Assembly (NCBI GenBank): GCA_012976225.1
Contig: JAAVVG010000012.1
Coordinates: 744,001 to 808,000 of the forward strand
Direction: 5' to 3'
DNA from: Golubevia sp. BC0850
Lineage: Eukaryota; Basidiomycota; Exobasidiomycetes; Golubeviales; Golubeviaceae
Length of the DNA: 64,000 bases
This document shows, piece by piece, positions 9,912 through 21,516 of this stretch. Made by a program: the position numbers and the translations under genes. The number at the start of each line of letters is the position of its first letter. Positions within the stretch are counted from its first letter, which is position 1. The notes beneath the pieces were generated by a model. The model worked only from the letters and a program-made list of their open reading frames with translations, was not told the DNA's origin and did not search any database.

Positions 9912-11469
9912 CTAGAATAGAAGAGTAACGCCGCCCATCAAGCCAATCAAAGCAACAGCAGATCTCAAAACCAAAGCACTTGAAGAATTATCTGCTCCAG
10001 CAGTACCATCACTTTCGATTCCATTGTTCCCACCACTGTTACCATCGACTCCTGCGGAAGTTCCGGTAGCCTGAGCAGCTACCGAAGCTGCAGATTCAGC
10101 AGTTTCAGGATCGGCGGTGGTAGTCTGAAGAGAGAGAGGTGAGAGAAAGAAGTTAGTGGCAAGGTTCAAGAGATCAAAGAGTGAGAAACTTCGAAGAGAC
10201 TTACTAGAAGAGCTCTATCGATGACATGTACGACACCTCCTTTGTAGGGATGATCTGACGATATGATTCTAGCCGAGTAATCTCCAGAGGTGATGAATAG
10301 ACCGGTGTCGTTTACCATGAAGGTTAGTTCGTTTCCGGAGGCTGAGATTGCGCTCATGATCCTGCCAGCACTGTTAAATTTGGGAAAAAGAAAGTTAGAG
10401 GGAGAAAGAGAGGAGCTTTTTTAGTTCGAAGATAAAAAGAAGGGGCGGGAGTAACGTGTCGATGTTGGAAGAACACCTTGCCTTCGTTCTCCACTTACTT
10501 ATCTGGATCGCCAACTTCATCATCTGGAAGTTGAGTAGTATAAACTACTTGATTCATAAGAACATGATTTTGAAGAAGATTCTTCTGCTCATCACTTGAA
10601 ATTCCAACAAAAGTTCCCAGAATCATTTCAAAAGCAGCATTTTCTGGAGCGAAGATGGTTAAACCGTTTTCAGTTTGATTCAAAGGATTGATCAAATCAG
10701 TCTGATTAAGAACGAAAGCTAGTTGAGTTAAGTTTAATTGATCGATTGTCGTAGTCAAAGGTCCTGGAACTTTCAAGACTTGAGTGATTGGTTGAATTCG
10801 AAGGTTCTCATAAAGAGGTCCGTCTTCTTTAGAGACGAAAGATACATTTCTACCTGCTTCTTGGATGTAAAAAGTATCATTTCTTTCGAATTCTTTGATT
10901 ACTACTACTTGAGATCGATCGCCTGGGAGGGTGACTTCTGAGCCTGAGAGAAGAGTCGAACGAACTACTAGATCGTCAAATTCTGAATCTGGATCATGCT
11001 GGTTTGCTGGCTTGTTGTCATCGTTTTGAGCTAGAGTTGAGTTGATGATGTGATAACGAATTGCGTTTAGGAGATCATCTCCAGTCGGGGCGTTGTTCCG
11101 AAGAGCTGAGAAGGCCTCGTCAGTTGGGGCGAGAACTAGTGATGTAGAGAGCGTTTGAAAAGATGGAAATAGCGAAAAGCAAATGGTCAGCCCACTGGTC
11201 CTAGATGATGAGAGAGAATGAGACAAATGCCCAAGGATCGTCCAGGTTCAGGGATGGGTGGCAAAAAGAGGCTCCCCTAAGGACTCACCAGTCTTGTTCC
11301 CGTTTTGAAGCTCTGATACCAATGAAGTGCTGTTTCCAACAGCGTTGGCCAATTGATTTAGACCTGCAGTGCGCAGAGCAGCGAGAAGTCCGTCGGCGTA
11401 AGAGTTGTCTTGACCGAGAACTGAGGTGGCAACCGTCAAAGAGAGAAGAAGAGAGGCGAGAAAGTTCAT
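9912..11469 (-). CDS. Secreted GPI-type fasciclin (FAS1) protein, copy A
   Basis: Four exons (11469-11289, 11135-10499, 10370-10205, 10124-9912) total 1197 bases, or 398 residues. A signal peptide (MNFLASLLLSLTVATSVLGQ) is followed by two FAS1 repeats. The first has VLAPTDEAFSAL and the RYHIINS motif. The second has LTIFAPENAAFEM and ends in the typical GVVHVIDRALL. A Ser/Gly/Asn-rich stalk and a hydrophobic tail (ALVLRSAVALIGLMGGVTLL) suggest GPI anchoring. Several N-glycosylation sequons are visible. FAS1 proteins act in cell adhesion at the cell surface. All introns fall at the same codons as in the neighbouring copy B, so the pair arose by tandem duplication. A TATAAAAG box lies about 54 bases before the ATG. 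Confidence 0.92.
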
Positions 11470-12647
11470 GGTTAACTGCAGATTAGGGAGGGAAAGAGGA
11501 TGTCATAAAGGAAATTGGTACGCTTTTATATGTATACCTTTCCGGTTACTTTCGATCGGACTGCCTTGCGATGAATCGTGAGCTTCTCCACACGATCTCT
11601 TTCTGATAGGAGAGCTGGTAGGATACAGACACAATCAACGATGCAGGTCAGATGAGGGTGTTCAGATGACTTACCCGCGGCACATCCCTGGGCGGGGTGA
11701 AACGAAGGTTCCGGATTTTCTCAAGTGCACCTCGTGTGACCATCAGATTTTGTTTTGCCCTGCGCAATCAAGACTTTCCTCTCTGTTTCGAAAAGCTCCG
11801 AACACAGCTTCTTTGGGCCTTTGGCGAGTTGGCACTGGAAATCAGAAATAACAGAATCTAATGGAAGGGTCTCTCCCGCCTGCCCTCCTCCCTGAATTTT
11901 AACACAGCCTTTGATCTCATCGCCTCCTTCTGGATCGTTGCTCTTCTCATCGAGAATGATTGAATGCATGAGCAAGTAGTCCCATTGGGTAGAAGGAGGC
12001 GGTGCGTTTGGATCGTTCTAAGGGTGAACTTGGGAAGGGAAAAAGAGGGGGGGGGTTGCTTCTCAACGAAAGCCGGGTGGGAGATCCATTTCTCCTCCCC
12101 AATTTCATCCTTTTCTTCTCTTGATTTTCAAGAGACCCAAGTTTGTCTCTGATCTGAAAGGGAGATATTTCCTCCAACTTGGACCTTTCAAAAGAGTCTC
12201 TGATCGGCAGACGCTTCGGCTTCTCCTCACCTTGCCGTTCATTCTTCTCCAAAGCCATCCCTTGAACCTGAAGATCAAATCCAATCAGAGCTCTCTAAGA
12301 TGATGGTCCATGGTAGTGCTGTCCTGGATTTTGAAAAAGTCGACCAGCGACTTCACTGGCTGATGGCTTCACGCTTCACTTCAAACCTCTGAGCTCTCTC
12401 AAAATCATCCAACAAAACTCAAGCCACGCTTCAGCATCTCCGAAGTAGAACAGTCGGAGAAAGTTTTGGTTCAGTTAATGTGGGTTAAGATACAAATTTC
12501 AGCTTCCGTAACTAAAGCAGAGAACTAAAGAAAAGAGGGGAGTGTAAAGAGGAGAGTGTTCAAAAGCACCGAAGCGAAGGTCTAAAGCAAAGGTGGAGGA
12601 CAATCTTTTGAGGTGGGAGATTTACAACGGAAAGAAGAGGAAGCTTC
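11470..12647. other. Spacer between the two FAS1 genes
   Basis: Apart from the TATA box of copy A (11523-11530) and the 3' region of copy B, I see no supportable gene. Open frames on both strands near 11.7-12.3 kb lack motifs and proper splice context. Confidence 0.45.
11523..11530 (-). promoter_or_regulatory. TATA box of FAS1 copy A
   Basis: TATAAAAG on the minus strand lies about 54 bases upstream of the start codon. Copy B has TATATAAG in the comparable place, which supports a conserved core promoter for strong, regulated expression. Confidence 0.6.
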
Positions 12648-14362
12648 CTAGATGAGAAGAGCAGCTCCACCGACGAGAGTGAACAAAGCAGCAGCTGAAC
12701 TGAACATCAAAGCGCTTGAAGAATTGTCATCATCAGCGCTGTTGTTCCCATTATTGTTTCCATTGCTGTTTCCGTTGGAGTTTGAGTTGTCATCAGTTCC
12801 TGGTGTTGAAGTTCTGGTGGCTTCAGCAGCGCTAGCACTTGAAGCAGCAGATTCAGCAGCTCCTTGGTTGGCAGTGGTAGTCTGGAGAAAAATAAAAGCA
12901 GACGAAGAGTGATGAGTTAGGGCACAGAATGTCTGATGATGAATGATAGAGACAAGCGAGTCTTCCAAAGCTGGTTGTTCTCCAAGGAGACACTGAGTCG
13001 CAATAGATGAAACAGATACTCACGAGAAGAACTCCGTCGATGACGTGAATGACTCCTCCACTGTAAAGGTTGTCTGAACGGACGATTCTGGCACTAGCTT
13101 GCCCAGAAGTGACGTACAATCCGGTTTCGTTCTTCATGAAGGTGAGCTCGTTTCCGGAAGCAGAAGTGGCGTTCATGATTCTGTTGGAGCTGGAGGAAGG
13201 GGAAACAGAGGATAAAGGGCGAGCTACGTGTTAGAGAACAGTTTCAGAGATCGTCGAGAAAGCAAAGCAGAGACTCGATAAGAGTCGATTATATGCTCAC
13301 TTGTCATTGTCATTGTCGTCATCGTCATCTTCATTGTCTTCTTCTGGAAGTTGAGTGGAGTAAACCACGGTGTTCATGAGAACGTGGTTCCTGAGAACGT
13401 TGGTTTGTTCTTCTGTCGAAGCGGAAGAGATTGCTTGCTGGACTCCTTCGATGGCTGAATTCTGAGGGGCGAAGATAGTCAAACCATTTTCAGCTCCGGC
13501 TAAGGTATCGACCAAGTTGGATCCTTGGAGAAGAGTGGCTAGTTGAGTGAGATCCAAAGCGGTGATGACGCTAGTCAAGTTTCCGGGAGGAGTCAAGACT
13601 TGAGAGATAGGCTGAACTCTGATGTTTTGATATTGAGGTCCGTCGTTCTCGGATGCGAAGGAGACGTTTCTGGTAGGCTCTTGGATGTAGAAAGTATCGT
13701 TTGAGTTGTCACCATCGAATTCTCCAACTACGATAACCTGAGATCTTCCTCCTGGTAGGTTCACGTTGTCAGTGAGTAGAGTTGAGCGGATGATGACATC
13801 GAATTCAGAGTCTGGATTGTTTTGATTGTCTGATTCGTTATCGTCATCTTGGACTAGAGTGGAGTTCACTACGTGGTAACGGATGATGTTCAAAAGATCG
13901 TCTCCAGTTGGAACGTTATCTCCTAAGGCTGCGAAAGCTTCGTCGGTTGGGGCGAGGACTAGGGGGGAGAGAGTGGGAGAGAACAGAAAAGGCAGGGGAG
14001 AAAGGCGAGAAAGAAGAGCTTAGTCAGAACGTGAGTTAAAGTAGGTCGAAGGAATGATTCTCCTCAAACGACGTCTTGAGAGCATGAGTGGAGAGATCGA
14101 ATTGAGACTCTCAAAGCATGAGCGGCAAAAGAGTGAGAACCGCGACAGCACCTTCCGACCTTCAAAAACACTCACCAGTCTTGTTTCCGTTCTGAAGAGC
14201 TGAAACCAACCCAGTGTTGTTTCCGACGATGTTGGCCAACTGGTTCAGGTTGTTGGCTCTGAGAGCAGCGAGAAGACCCTCAGCGTAAGAGTTGGAATCG
14301 TCTTGAGCTAGAACTGCGGTAGCAGCTGTAAGAGAGAGAAGGAGGGAGGATAGAAAGTTCAT
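12648..14362 (-). CDS. Secreted GPI-type fasciclin (FAS1) protein, copy B
   Basis: Four exons (14362-14176, 13958-13301, 13189-13024, 12881-12648) total 1245 bases, or 414 residues. The signal peptide is MNFLSSLLLSLTAATAVLAQ. Two FAS1 repeats follow, with IRYHVVNS in the first, LTIFAPQNSAIEGV in the second and GGVIHVIDGVLL closing the second. The loop before the third exon is a run of Asp/Glu/Asn absent from copy A. An Asn/Ser/Gly-rich stalk and a hydrophobic tail (SSALMFSSAAALFTLVGGAA) suggest a GPI anchor. Exon structure is identical to copy A. Likely an adhesion protein of the outer cell surface. Confidence 0.92.
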
Positions 14363-14443
14363 TCTGATGCTGAGTGTTGAGTTTTGAATGTTGAGAAGAC
14401 AAGTGTGAGGGAAGAAGCCAAAAGGGAAAGGTTTGCAGGTCCC

Positions 14444-14451
14444 CTTATATA
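14444..14451 (-). promoter_or_regulatory. TATA box of FAS1 copy B
   Basis: TATATAAG on the minus strand lies about 82 bases upstream of the start codon of copy B. It pairs with the TATA box of copy A. Confidence 0.6.
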
Positions 14452-14825
14452 CCTTCTTTTTCTCCACTGCCCGTCGCTCCTTCAAGTTCTTGATCTTCTC
14501 TTGGTTTGGTAGCTCGACCCTTGAACTTGAGTATCAAGTCATCACTCATCCCTTGATTCGATGAGGTAAGCTCTTCCTGTGGGAAAGAGATCCGTGCATC
14601 TTGGCGTGGCACAGCATTAGCATTGTAGCGTCTTCAGCAAGAGGGTTTGCTCGTTGGTGTGGGATTAATGGATTCGAGTTTCGACCAAAGCAAAAGAGAA
14701 CCTCCTTCAACAGAAAGGTTTCTAACATCCCCAGAGAAATGATGAGCAGAGACAACCAGAATCAAACCTTCTTCGAGTCCCAACCTCCAACGCCACCATC
14801 CAAGTCTTCGTCTTCCAAAAGAATT

Positions 14826-16642
14826 CTACGCTGGGTCGGATTGAAGATTAGATCCGGAAAGATAGAATCCGATACCGAATTGTGGAGGAGCGGGGGAGAT
14901 AACTTTCTCCGTGGTGAGTCTTTGGAGATTCGATGTGGAGCACAGGAGCTGAGTTTCATCTCTCTCTCTCACCTTCTTTGATTTCTTCTCATCGATTCTC
15001 TTTCCGATTCCACCTTTGGTGTTGTTGGTGGAGAGACCTTGAGTTTTCATACGAAGAACTGTTCTCTCCAAGGGTCCTGGATCTTGAAAAGAACCTGGAA
15101 GGTTTGAGATCTTTTGGCTGATTAGATTTGGCTTGGAAGGCCCTTGCTTGTTACCGCTTCTCTGAAGAAGGGATGGAGTAAGAGAGGAACTAGGGTCTTG
15201 ATTAACCTTGAAGTCTTGATGGCGTTGTCCATTCTTTTTCGCTCTCTGGAAGGAGATCGGGAAAGGTGCAGTTGGGAGATAGTCTTCGTCACCGGATTGA
15301 GTGAGACTCGAAGACGACATACGACTTGAGCGATTGGAGTCCGATTGAGATAAAATAATCTTTAAAGGCACATTTCTCTGTCTTTGAAAGGGTAGAATGC
15401 GACGTTCTTCAATCAGATTAAGGTCTTCTTCACTTTCTACTGGAATGAATTCTTTCCTCTTTCTTTTCCCTTTCCCTTCATTTAAAAGTCTCTGAAGTTG
15501 CATCATCCTCTCAACAGAAGCCTCGGCTTGTAAATTCTTGTGAGCGATGATTTCATCACGCATTCTTTCCAAGTCGCCATCCATCTTGGCTTGTTGAGAT
15601 CCTATTTGTTCAAGACGGCTGGGAACTTGATCCAAAGAACCCACTGTTTTCATCCACGAGTCTTGATTCTGATGAATCTCGAAGACTCTCTAATGGGGAT
15701 CGCGAATTTGGAAGGAAGGTTGGGACGTCAGAAAAAGAAAAATTTGGGTGGCAAAGATTGGACGTTTCATCGAGATGGACTTACACCCGCAGTCGCAGCC
15801 ACTTCTTTTTCCAGCTCCTCGATCTTGGAAAAAACAGAAGCATCTCCACGAATTGCCTCTTGCTCAAGCTGCTCGAATTGCGCGTTCGTTTGGGAAGAGG
15901 ACGCAGCGAGAGAGGTCTCGATGGCAGAGACGAGCTTCTGTTGATGGCATTCTACTGTTGGGGAGCAAATATGAAATGGTTTGTAGGGATTGATGATCAG
16001 TAAATTTGGTCAGAAAACTGAATGTATGCCACTTATTTGCCCCGATAGAAGAAGAAGCGAAGTTAAGTTCTCGCCACTCAATCCTTCGAGCGACTTACAC
16101 AAATTCTCCAGGTGCGATTTTTTCTGGCTCTCGTACTCCTCCAACTGCTTCTTCAGATCATGTCTGGATTCCAAAAGCGTGTCAAGCTTTCCATTGAGAC
16201 CAGTGAAGATGGGTTCTAGACGAGTGATGGAAGCTCCAAGCTCTCCCATCATGAGACGAAGCTGAACGGCAGTAGCAGAGTAGGAGCTTTCTTGAGCTGG
16301 TCCTTGGTTTGATGATTGAGAATGAGGGGGTCTTAGATTCTCTCTCAAAGAATTGAAAACTAGCTGGGTCTCCTCCGCTTTCTTTGCCTGACTCCAAGGA
16401 GGCTGGAGCTCAGGAGATGGAGGGGAGAACTCTAGGGCTCTGCATGTTGAAGTGGGAGGTTCAATGGACGAGCCTGGTTGACTTTGAAGAATTGAACTAC
16501 GATAAGGAGAAGATGAGGAAAGAGCTAGAGCTGTACTCAGCACAGGTATAGAAGGCCTTTGGCCAGCCAGCATGAACCTGACGAGTTGAGTTGGAAGAGT
16601 TGAAGACAGGTGAGAATGTTTGTTTGGACTGAGTTGATTCAT
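14826..16642 (-). CDS. Coiled-coil protein of unknown function
   Basis: Three exons (16642-16099, 15954-15785, 15689-14826) join in frame through good GT-AG sites to give 525 residues. The N-terminal third is Ser/Pro-rich and disordered. Residues of about 125-300 form heptad-like helices (segments RLEPIFTGLNGKLDTLLES, AIETSLAASSSQTNAQFEQL, SKIEELEKEVAA, QQAKMDGDLERMRDEI), suggesting a long coiled coil. A basic patch follows (GKGKRKRKEF), possibly a nuclear localisation signal, and the C-terminal half is polar and disordered. No catalytic motif is seen. It could be a structural or chromosome-associated protein, but the family is not recognised. It shares a 232-bp divergent spacer with the rightward GRAM protein gene. 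Confidence 0.75.
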
Positions 16643-16874
16643 CTCTAGCTGCTGAAATCGTTGAAAGTGTCAGAAGAGAGAGAGAGGAAGAAGTCGAGAG
16701 TCGAGACTTTGGACTGAGTTTAAAAAACCTTGGTCTTCTCGACTTCTCCCAACTGAACTATTCTGAACGTATTTCCCCACCTTTCCCCTTCTCTTCTTCC
16801 TTTTCTTCATCTTCCAATCGTCCATCTATCAAGCTAATTAAAGGTTAACTCTTCAACTCAATCAATCTGCAGAC
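16643..16874. promoter_or_regulatory. Divergent promoter between coiled-coil and GRAM-protein genes
   Basis: Only 232 bases separate the two divergent start codons. The spacer is pyrimidine-rich on the plus strand just before the rightward start. It presumably drives both genes. Confidence 0.5.
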
Positions 16875-19800
16875 ATGGATGGTCCTCGATCTCCAGCCTC
16901 ACCTCCACCAGAAAGACCAAAGAGAGGACTGGGACGGGTCGACTCAGACACCCCTGCCGCTATAGCTGCTTGGGAGCAGGAGATAGTAGAGAGAGCTCAT
17001 AGAGACTTTCAAGAAAGACGATCAAGGCAAGGATCAAGTGGTGGAGTAAGCAACAGCAGTAACGCCAGCATCTCATGGGCAGACAGACCTTCTCCTTCTC
17101 CAAGATCCCCTACCTCCCCAGGTTCAGTCTCCAGAAGAGGTTACATACAAGATCCCGTAACTTCAAATGCTTCAATTCTAAATTGTAATGTCTCTCCAAG
17201 ATCTGGTACATCTGAAAGCGTGAAGCCAAGGAGAAGTGAGAGTATAAATTCAATCGGACAGGCAAGTATAGCTTCTTCTCCTCGTTCTCCTGGAGCGTCA
17301 TCTGGTTTCATCGATTATTCTGGAAAAAGGAGGAGCTCTCTTATCATAGATGGTTCAGGTGGAAGCGGGAGCGTGGGCGGTGGCGTAGCCGGTGCTGCGA
17401 GCTTTATAGAGGAACCTGCTACTATCTCCCTTTCCCCTTCCTCATCTTCATCGACGAAGCCATCTTTCTTGGAAGAATATGGATTGGAACTAGAAGGATC
17501 TTCCCCTGCCAGTAGCAGCAATCGTGGTGCCTCTCGCTTCAAAGGATTTAGGAAGGACAGCAGCAGATCTGGAGCTCTCTCTCCTCCAATTCCTTCTCCG
17601 CTCTCTCCAAATGCTTCCACTCTTAGCATTTCTAACCCGATTCAATTAAGCTCTAAAGCTCCTCTTCCACCCACTCCGGACAATCCAATTCAAGCAGCTC
17701 GTGGATTGAGCACAGACATTCCTTTTCATCCATCTCAAGTCCCTTCAACTCCACCAACTGTTCCTCCTCGCCCTAGATTGGATTCGGATGCAAGTTTCTA
17801 TCCTTCTGAAAAAATGTCCAATTCCAGAGGCAGTAGAGTCTTCTCGAACGATGCTAAAAGTCAAGATTCTCACTGTTATTCTACCCACGCAACCTCTTCA
17901 ATTTCGAATTTAGCGGAAGAAAGCCTTTCATCTCATTCTTCAAGTGAAGCGAAAGTCAGAGGAGCAGCTCTTTCAGTGCCTCAAACAGAGGTGGATATGG
18001 TCAGATCAGCTTTAGCTAGAAGTGCAAGTGGAAGTCAAGAGTTCGATTATTCAGATCTGGTAGCAACAAGTGAATCGGATCATACGAGAGAAAGTCAACC
18101 TTCTAGTTCTTCAAATCTTCCTCCAACTTTGTCTCCTAGAAGTTTTCCCCCAGTGTCTTCAACCTCTTCAGCCACCTCTTCTCCAAACCTAGATCGTGGA
18201 GTCTCGACTGGAGTCGAACCTTCTCAAGGTCCACCTGCCCTTCCGAGACGACCAAATGGAGCTTCAACTTCGAGCGCAAGTCTCAATAATTCTATTCTAT
18301 CTTCTCCTCAAGTGGAAACGAAAGCGGAGAAGAAGGCTCGAGAGGCTTCGGAAAAGATCGATGCTAAGCAAGAAAAGACTAGGTTAAAAGAGGAAGCTGC
18401 TTCAGAGAAACAGAGGGCTAAAGATGAGGCTGCTAGGGTGAAAGAAGAAATTATAATCAAGAAGAAGAACGAACAGGATGAGGCGAAAAAAGAAAAAGAG
18501 AGGGCGAAGTGGAGGAAGGAGAAGAAGAAGAACGAAGAGATCGAGAGGAGCATCTTGGAAGCTAGCGTGGAGGAGTTAGAGATTGCTCAATTCCTCAACA
18601 ACTTTGGGAAGGTGAGTAGGTAGAGACTTCAAAGCCTGCCAATTCGAAGATCTCAAATTGAACTGTTCTGACCAGTCTCTCCTGCGATCTTGCCCATCAC
18701 CTCCCCTTCCTCCAGCACGTCCACGAAGTGAAAGCCGTCGCCCCTTTGGACCCAGATGAAGCCGTAGAAGTCGAATGGCCGAGTCGAGCTGATTGGATGA
18801 GCGGCGGAGGAGGCTTCCTTGCCAACGTAGGCTACTCAGCAGCTGTCTTGACAGCATTAGCTTGCTACCTATCTCCTAGAGGCCCAACTCAAATCACGCT
18901 TCCAGAAGCCAAAACTGCCAGCAGGACCGGAGTTGAAATTCAAGACGAAGATAACGACGATCCCGAATTCAGTCTCGATGCCTTGAAATCTAACGGAGAA
19001 AGGCTTTACCTGACTGCTCTACCGATGTACGAAGGTTTCTTTGGGTCTCTGAATTCTCTCGGTCGATGGGAGAGGCCAATTACGACTCTGATCTCCTTTC
19101 TCATCTACTCTGTCTTGTGGTGGAATGGACTTCTCCTTCCAGGATTCTTTGCAACTCTGATCTTCTACACTCTCAAGCTCAAAGCCTCTCCTCCAAAACC
19201 TGATGCTCTACGCAAGATTATGGCACTTCGCCAGAAGAGGAACGACGAACTAGCGAACTTTGCTGCTGGACTGCAAGACGATTCCGGAAAGGAGATGATG
19301 AAAGAAGCCGAGCACGAGAAGGCTGCTCCGAATTCAGAGTCGGCTCCATCTGAAGCTGAAGCGGAAGTCGAGCCTTTAACTCCAACCTCTGTCAAGCCCG
19401 AGATCCTAAAGAAGGACAAGATCAAGAAGCAAGCAAAGAAGTCCTCCAAGTATGGCCTAGCCGCTGACGCTACTCGGAAATATGGAACAGTTGCAACATT
19501 CCACACTTCGAATCTGGCAGACGTGCATGAGAGGATCAAGAACTTCTTCTTATGGAAATCGCCAGCTGCGACAACAAGAGCAGTCTGCTGGCTATCCATC
19601 CTCATGGCAGCAACCCTTCTGCTCTCTCCGAGAATTCTGATTCGTATCCCAGGTCTGGCTCTAGGAATCTCCTTCTTCTTCGTTCTACCGATCGCTCAAC
19701 GTAAGCCGCACTGGCTACCCGTCATGGCCAATCCGATCGAGTTGTTACTGGCTGGAATTCCAAACGATGCTCAAGTGGCTATTCAGTTGATGAGGAAGAG

Positions 19801-20663
19801 AGCCCTTCTCGGCAAGCCCTTGATCGGAGACCAAAGGTTGCTGGTCAATCCTCAATTCTTGAAGTCTAACGAAATGGCTTTCAAGACTATCGAAGGAGAA
19901 GAGGCTACCAACGAAGAGATCGACATCATGCTATCCGGTGCAAATGGAAATGGAGGTGCAACTGGAAGCAACGGGAAGGTTGATTGGAACAAATGGAGGA
20001 ACAAAATTGAACAAGGTCGAAACTTCGCTATCAAGGGAAGCGAGATCATCTCTGGTCAAAGAGGAATTACTCTTCCACGAATCTCAAATGATCAATCATC
20101 TTCATCTGGACAGCAAGGACTTTCCACTTTTTTGACAAACAGTGTCAATTACGGTTTGGGATACGCTGAGAATCAGCAGGTGAAGAGATTGGGAGGCTCG
20201 AATCCTGGAAGATTGGAAGAGAAGGATCTAATTCAAGCCGATGGAATCTACTGGGCGATTTACAATTCTACCTCTGGTCATCTGGTGGTCAGCGCGGATA
20301 GGATCATCTTCAGATCTACTTTCGCCAAGAAACTGGAGGATGGGAAAGACGGAACGGAAGACAAGAATGGGGGTCAAAAGGTCAGAGACCTCTTCGAGAT
20401 TTCTCTAGATTCGATCTCTAATCTCAGGAAAACTAAGAGTGTCAATCTAGTTGTGTGGAGTACTGATGGTTTGAACATTCAAATCAAGAAGGGAGAGGTG
20501 AGTCAAGGTAGTGAATGGGAGATTCGATCGCTGATCGTCGCTGGAGAATCTGACACCCCCTTTTCCCTTCAATCAGACCCTCGTGCTCTCAAACATGCTT
20601 AAGCGAGACGAAGCTTTCAACAGAATCTTGGCTCTCAGTCCATTCCATTGGTCGAAAGTGTAG
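16875..20663 (+). CDS. Membrane protein with long disordered N-terminus and C-terminal GRAM-like domain
   Basis: Three exons (16875-18611, 18716-20497, 20577-20663), all joined in phase 0, give 1201 residues. The first 480 residues are Ser/Pro-rich and disordered, followed by a charged helix (about 480-575). The second exon starts with HVHEVKAVAPLDPDEAVEVE and has two hydrophobic hairpins: around ITTLISFLIYSVLWW near residue 705, and around AVCWLSILMAATLLL plus the following segment near 870-900. The C-terminus (GHLVVSADRIIFRS, then FEISLDSISNLRK, then the rest in exons 2-3) looks like a GRAM/PH fold, a lipid-binding module of membrane-contact proteins. The layout resembles the fungal DUF3292-type family, an assignment from memory. 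Likely an ER or vacuole membrane protein. Confidence 0.85.
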
Positions 20664-21516
20664 ATTCCTCGTCAAGTTCTCAGACCTAGATTCAATTTCC
20701 GTTTTCTGTCTCCACGATTCTCGACGCTGTCTCGGTCTACTTTCTGAATGCCTCTCGCCTTCTGTATCTACTATCTCCTTACTCTTTCGTTCTCTGCCTC
20801 CCTTCCCTTTTTTTTTTGGCTTGTCTTACTCATATTCCTGCCGTCCTCTTCCGTTCTCATTTCATTTCGTCTTCTTTTGGTCCTCTCTCGAGTGGTCCAA
20901 ATACCTAAAGTTACTTGCCCTTTTACCCTTTCCAAACCTCATTTTCATACTATATCCCCTCACAGTTGATGATTTCCTCGTTGTGATTTTACTCACTGAT
21001 TTGATGACGGAGCGAGAGAGGTTGTAGAACGAGCGCAGGCAGATGTTCATCGAAAGACAAAAATAAAGGCATGGCAGAAATGAGATTAGAAATTCAGTTT
21101 GATAAGAGAGACTTTTGTAAAGAAAACATGAAAGAAGGAGTGGAAAGAAAGATGGATTGATTGAATTCGTTTTTTGTTTCGTGTTGACGATGTTGATGAA
21201 AGTAGGACTGGAAATAGAATTGAAAGCGAAATGAAGTAGAGAGCAGGGACAGAGAAGAAAAGAGGGATCAGAACAAGAGAAGGGACAGAGAAAATGAGAT
21301 GGAAAGATGAATCTGGAAAAAATAAGAAATGGAGAAAAGAGTGGGTAAGAGAGCTTTTTATTGTTGTCACATACTAATTGAAGGTTGAATTGAGATCGGG
21401 AAGCTTAATTTTGGAGAACGTCTGGCAGAAGGCAAAAATGTATTTTGGCTCGACCGCCAGCCGCCATGGGGTTAGAGCTAAGAGTGTGAATTTTGAAATT
21501 CTTCTGTTTGTGAGAT
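20664..21516. other. Convergent 3' regions, no gene seen
   Basis: This lies between the 3' ends of the GRAM-protein and LARP genes. It is pyrimidine-rich on the left and purine-rich on the right. No supportable gene is visible. Confidence 0.5.

Noticed and set aside
11664-12300. Several open frames on both strands between the FAS1 genes
   Set aside because: They overlap each other in different frames, are short and show no domain or conserved residue pattern.
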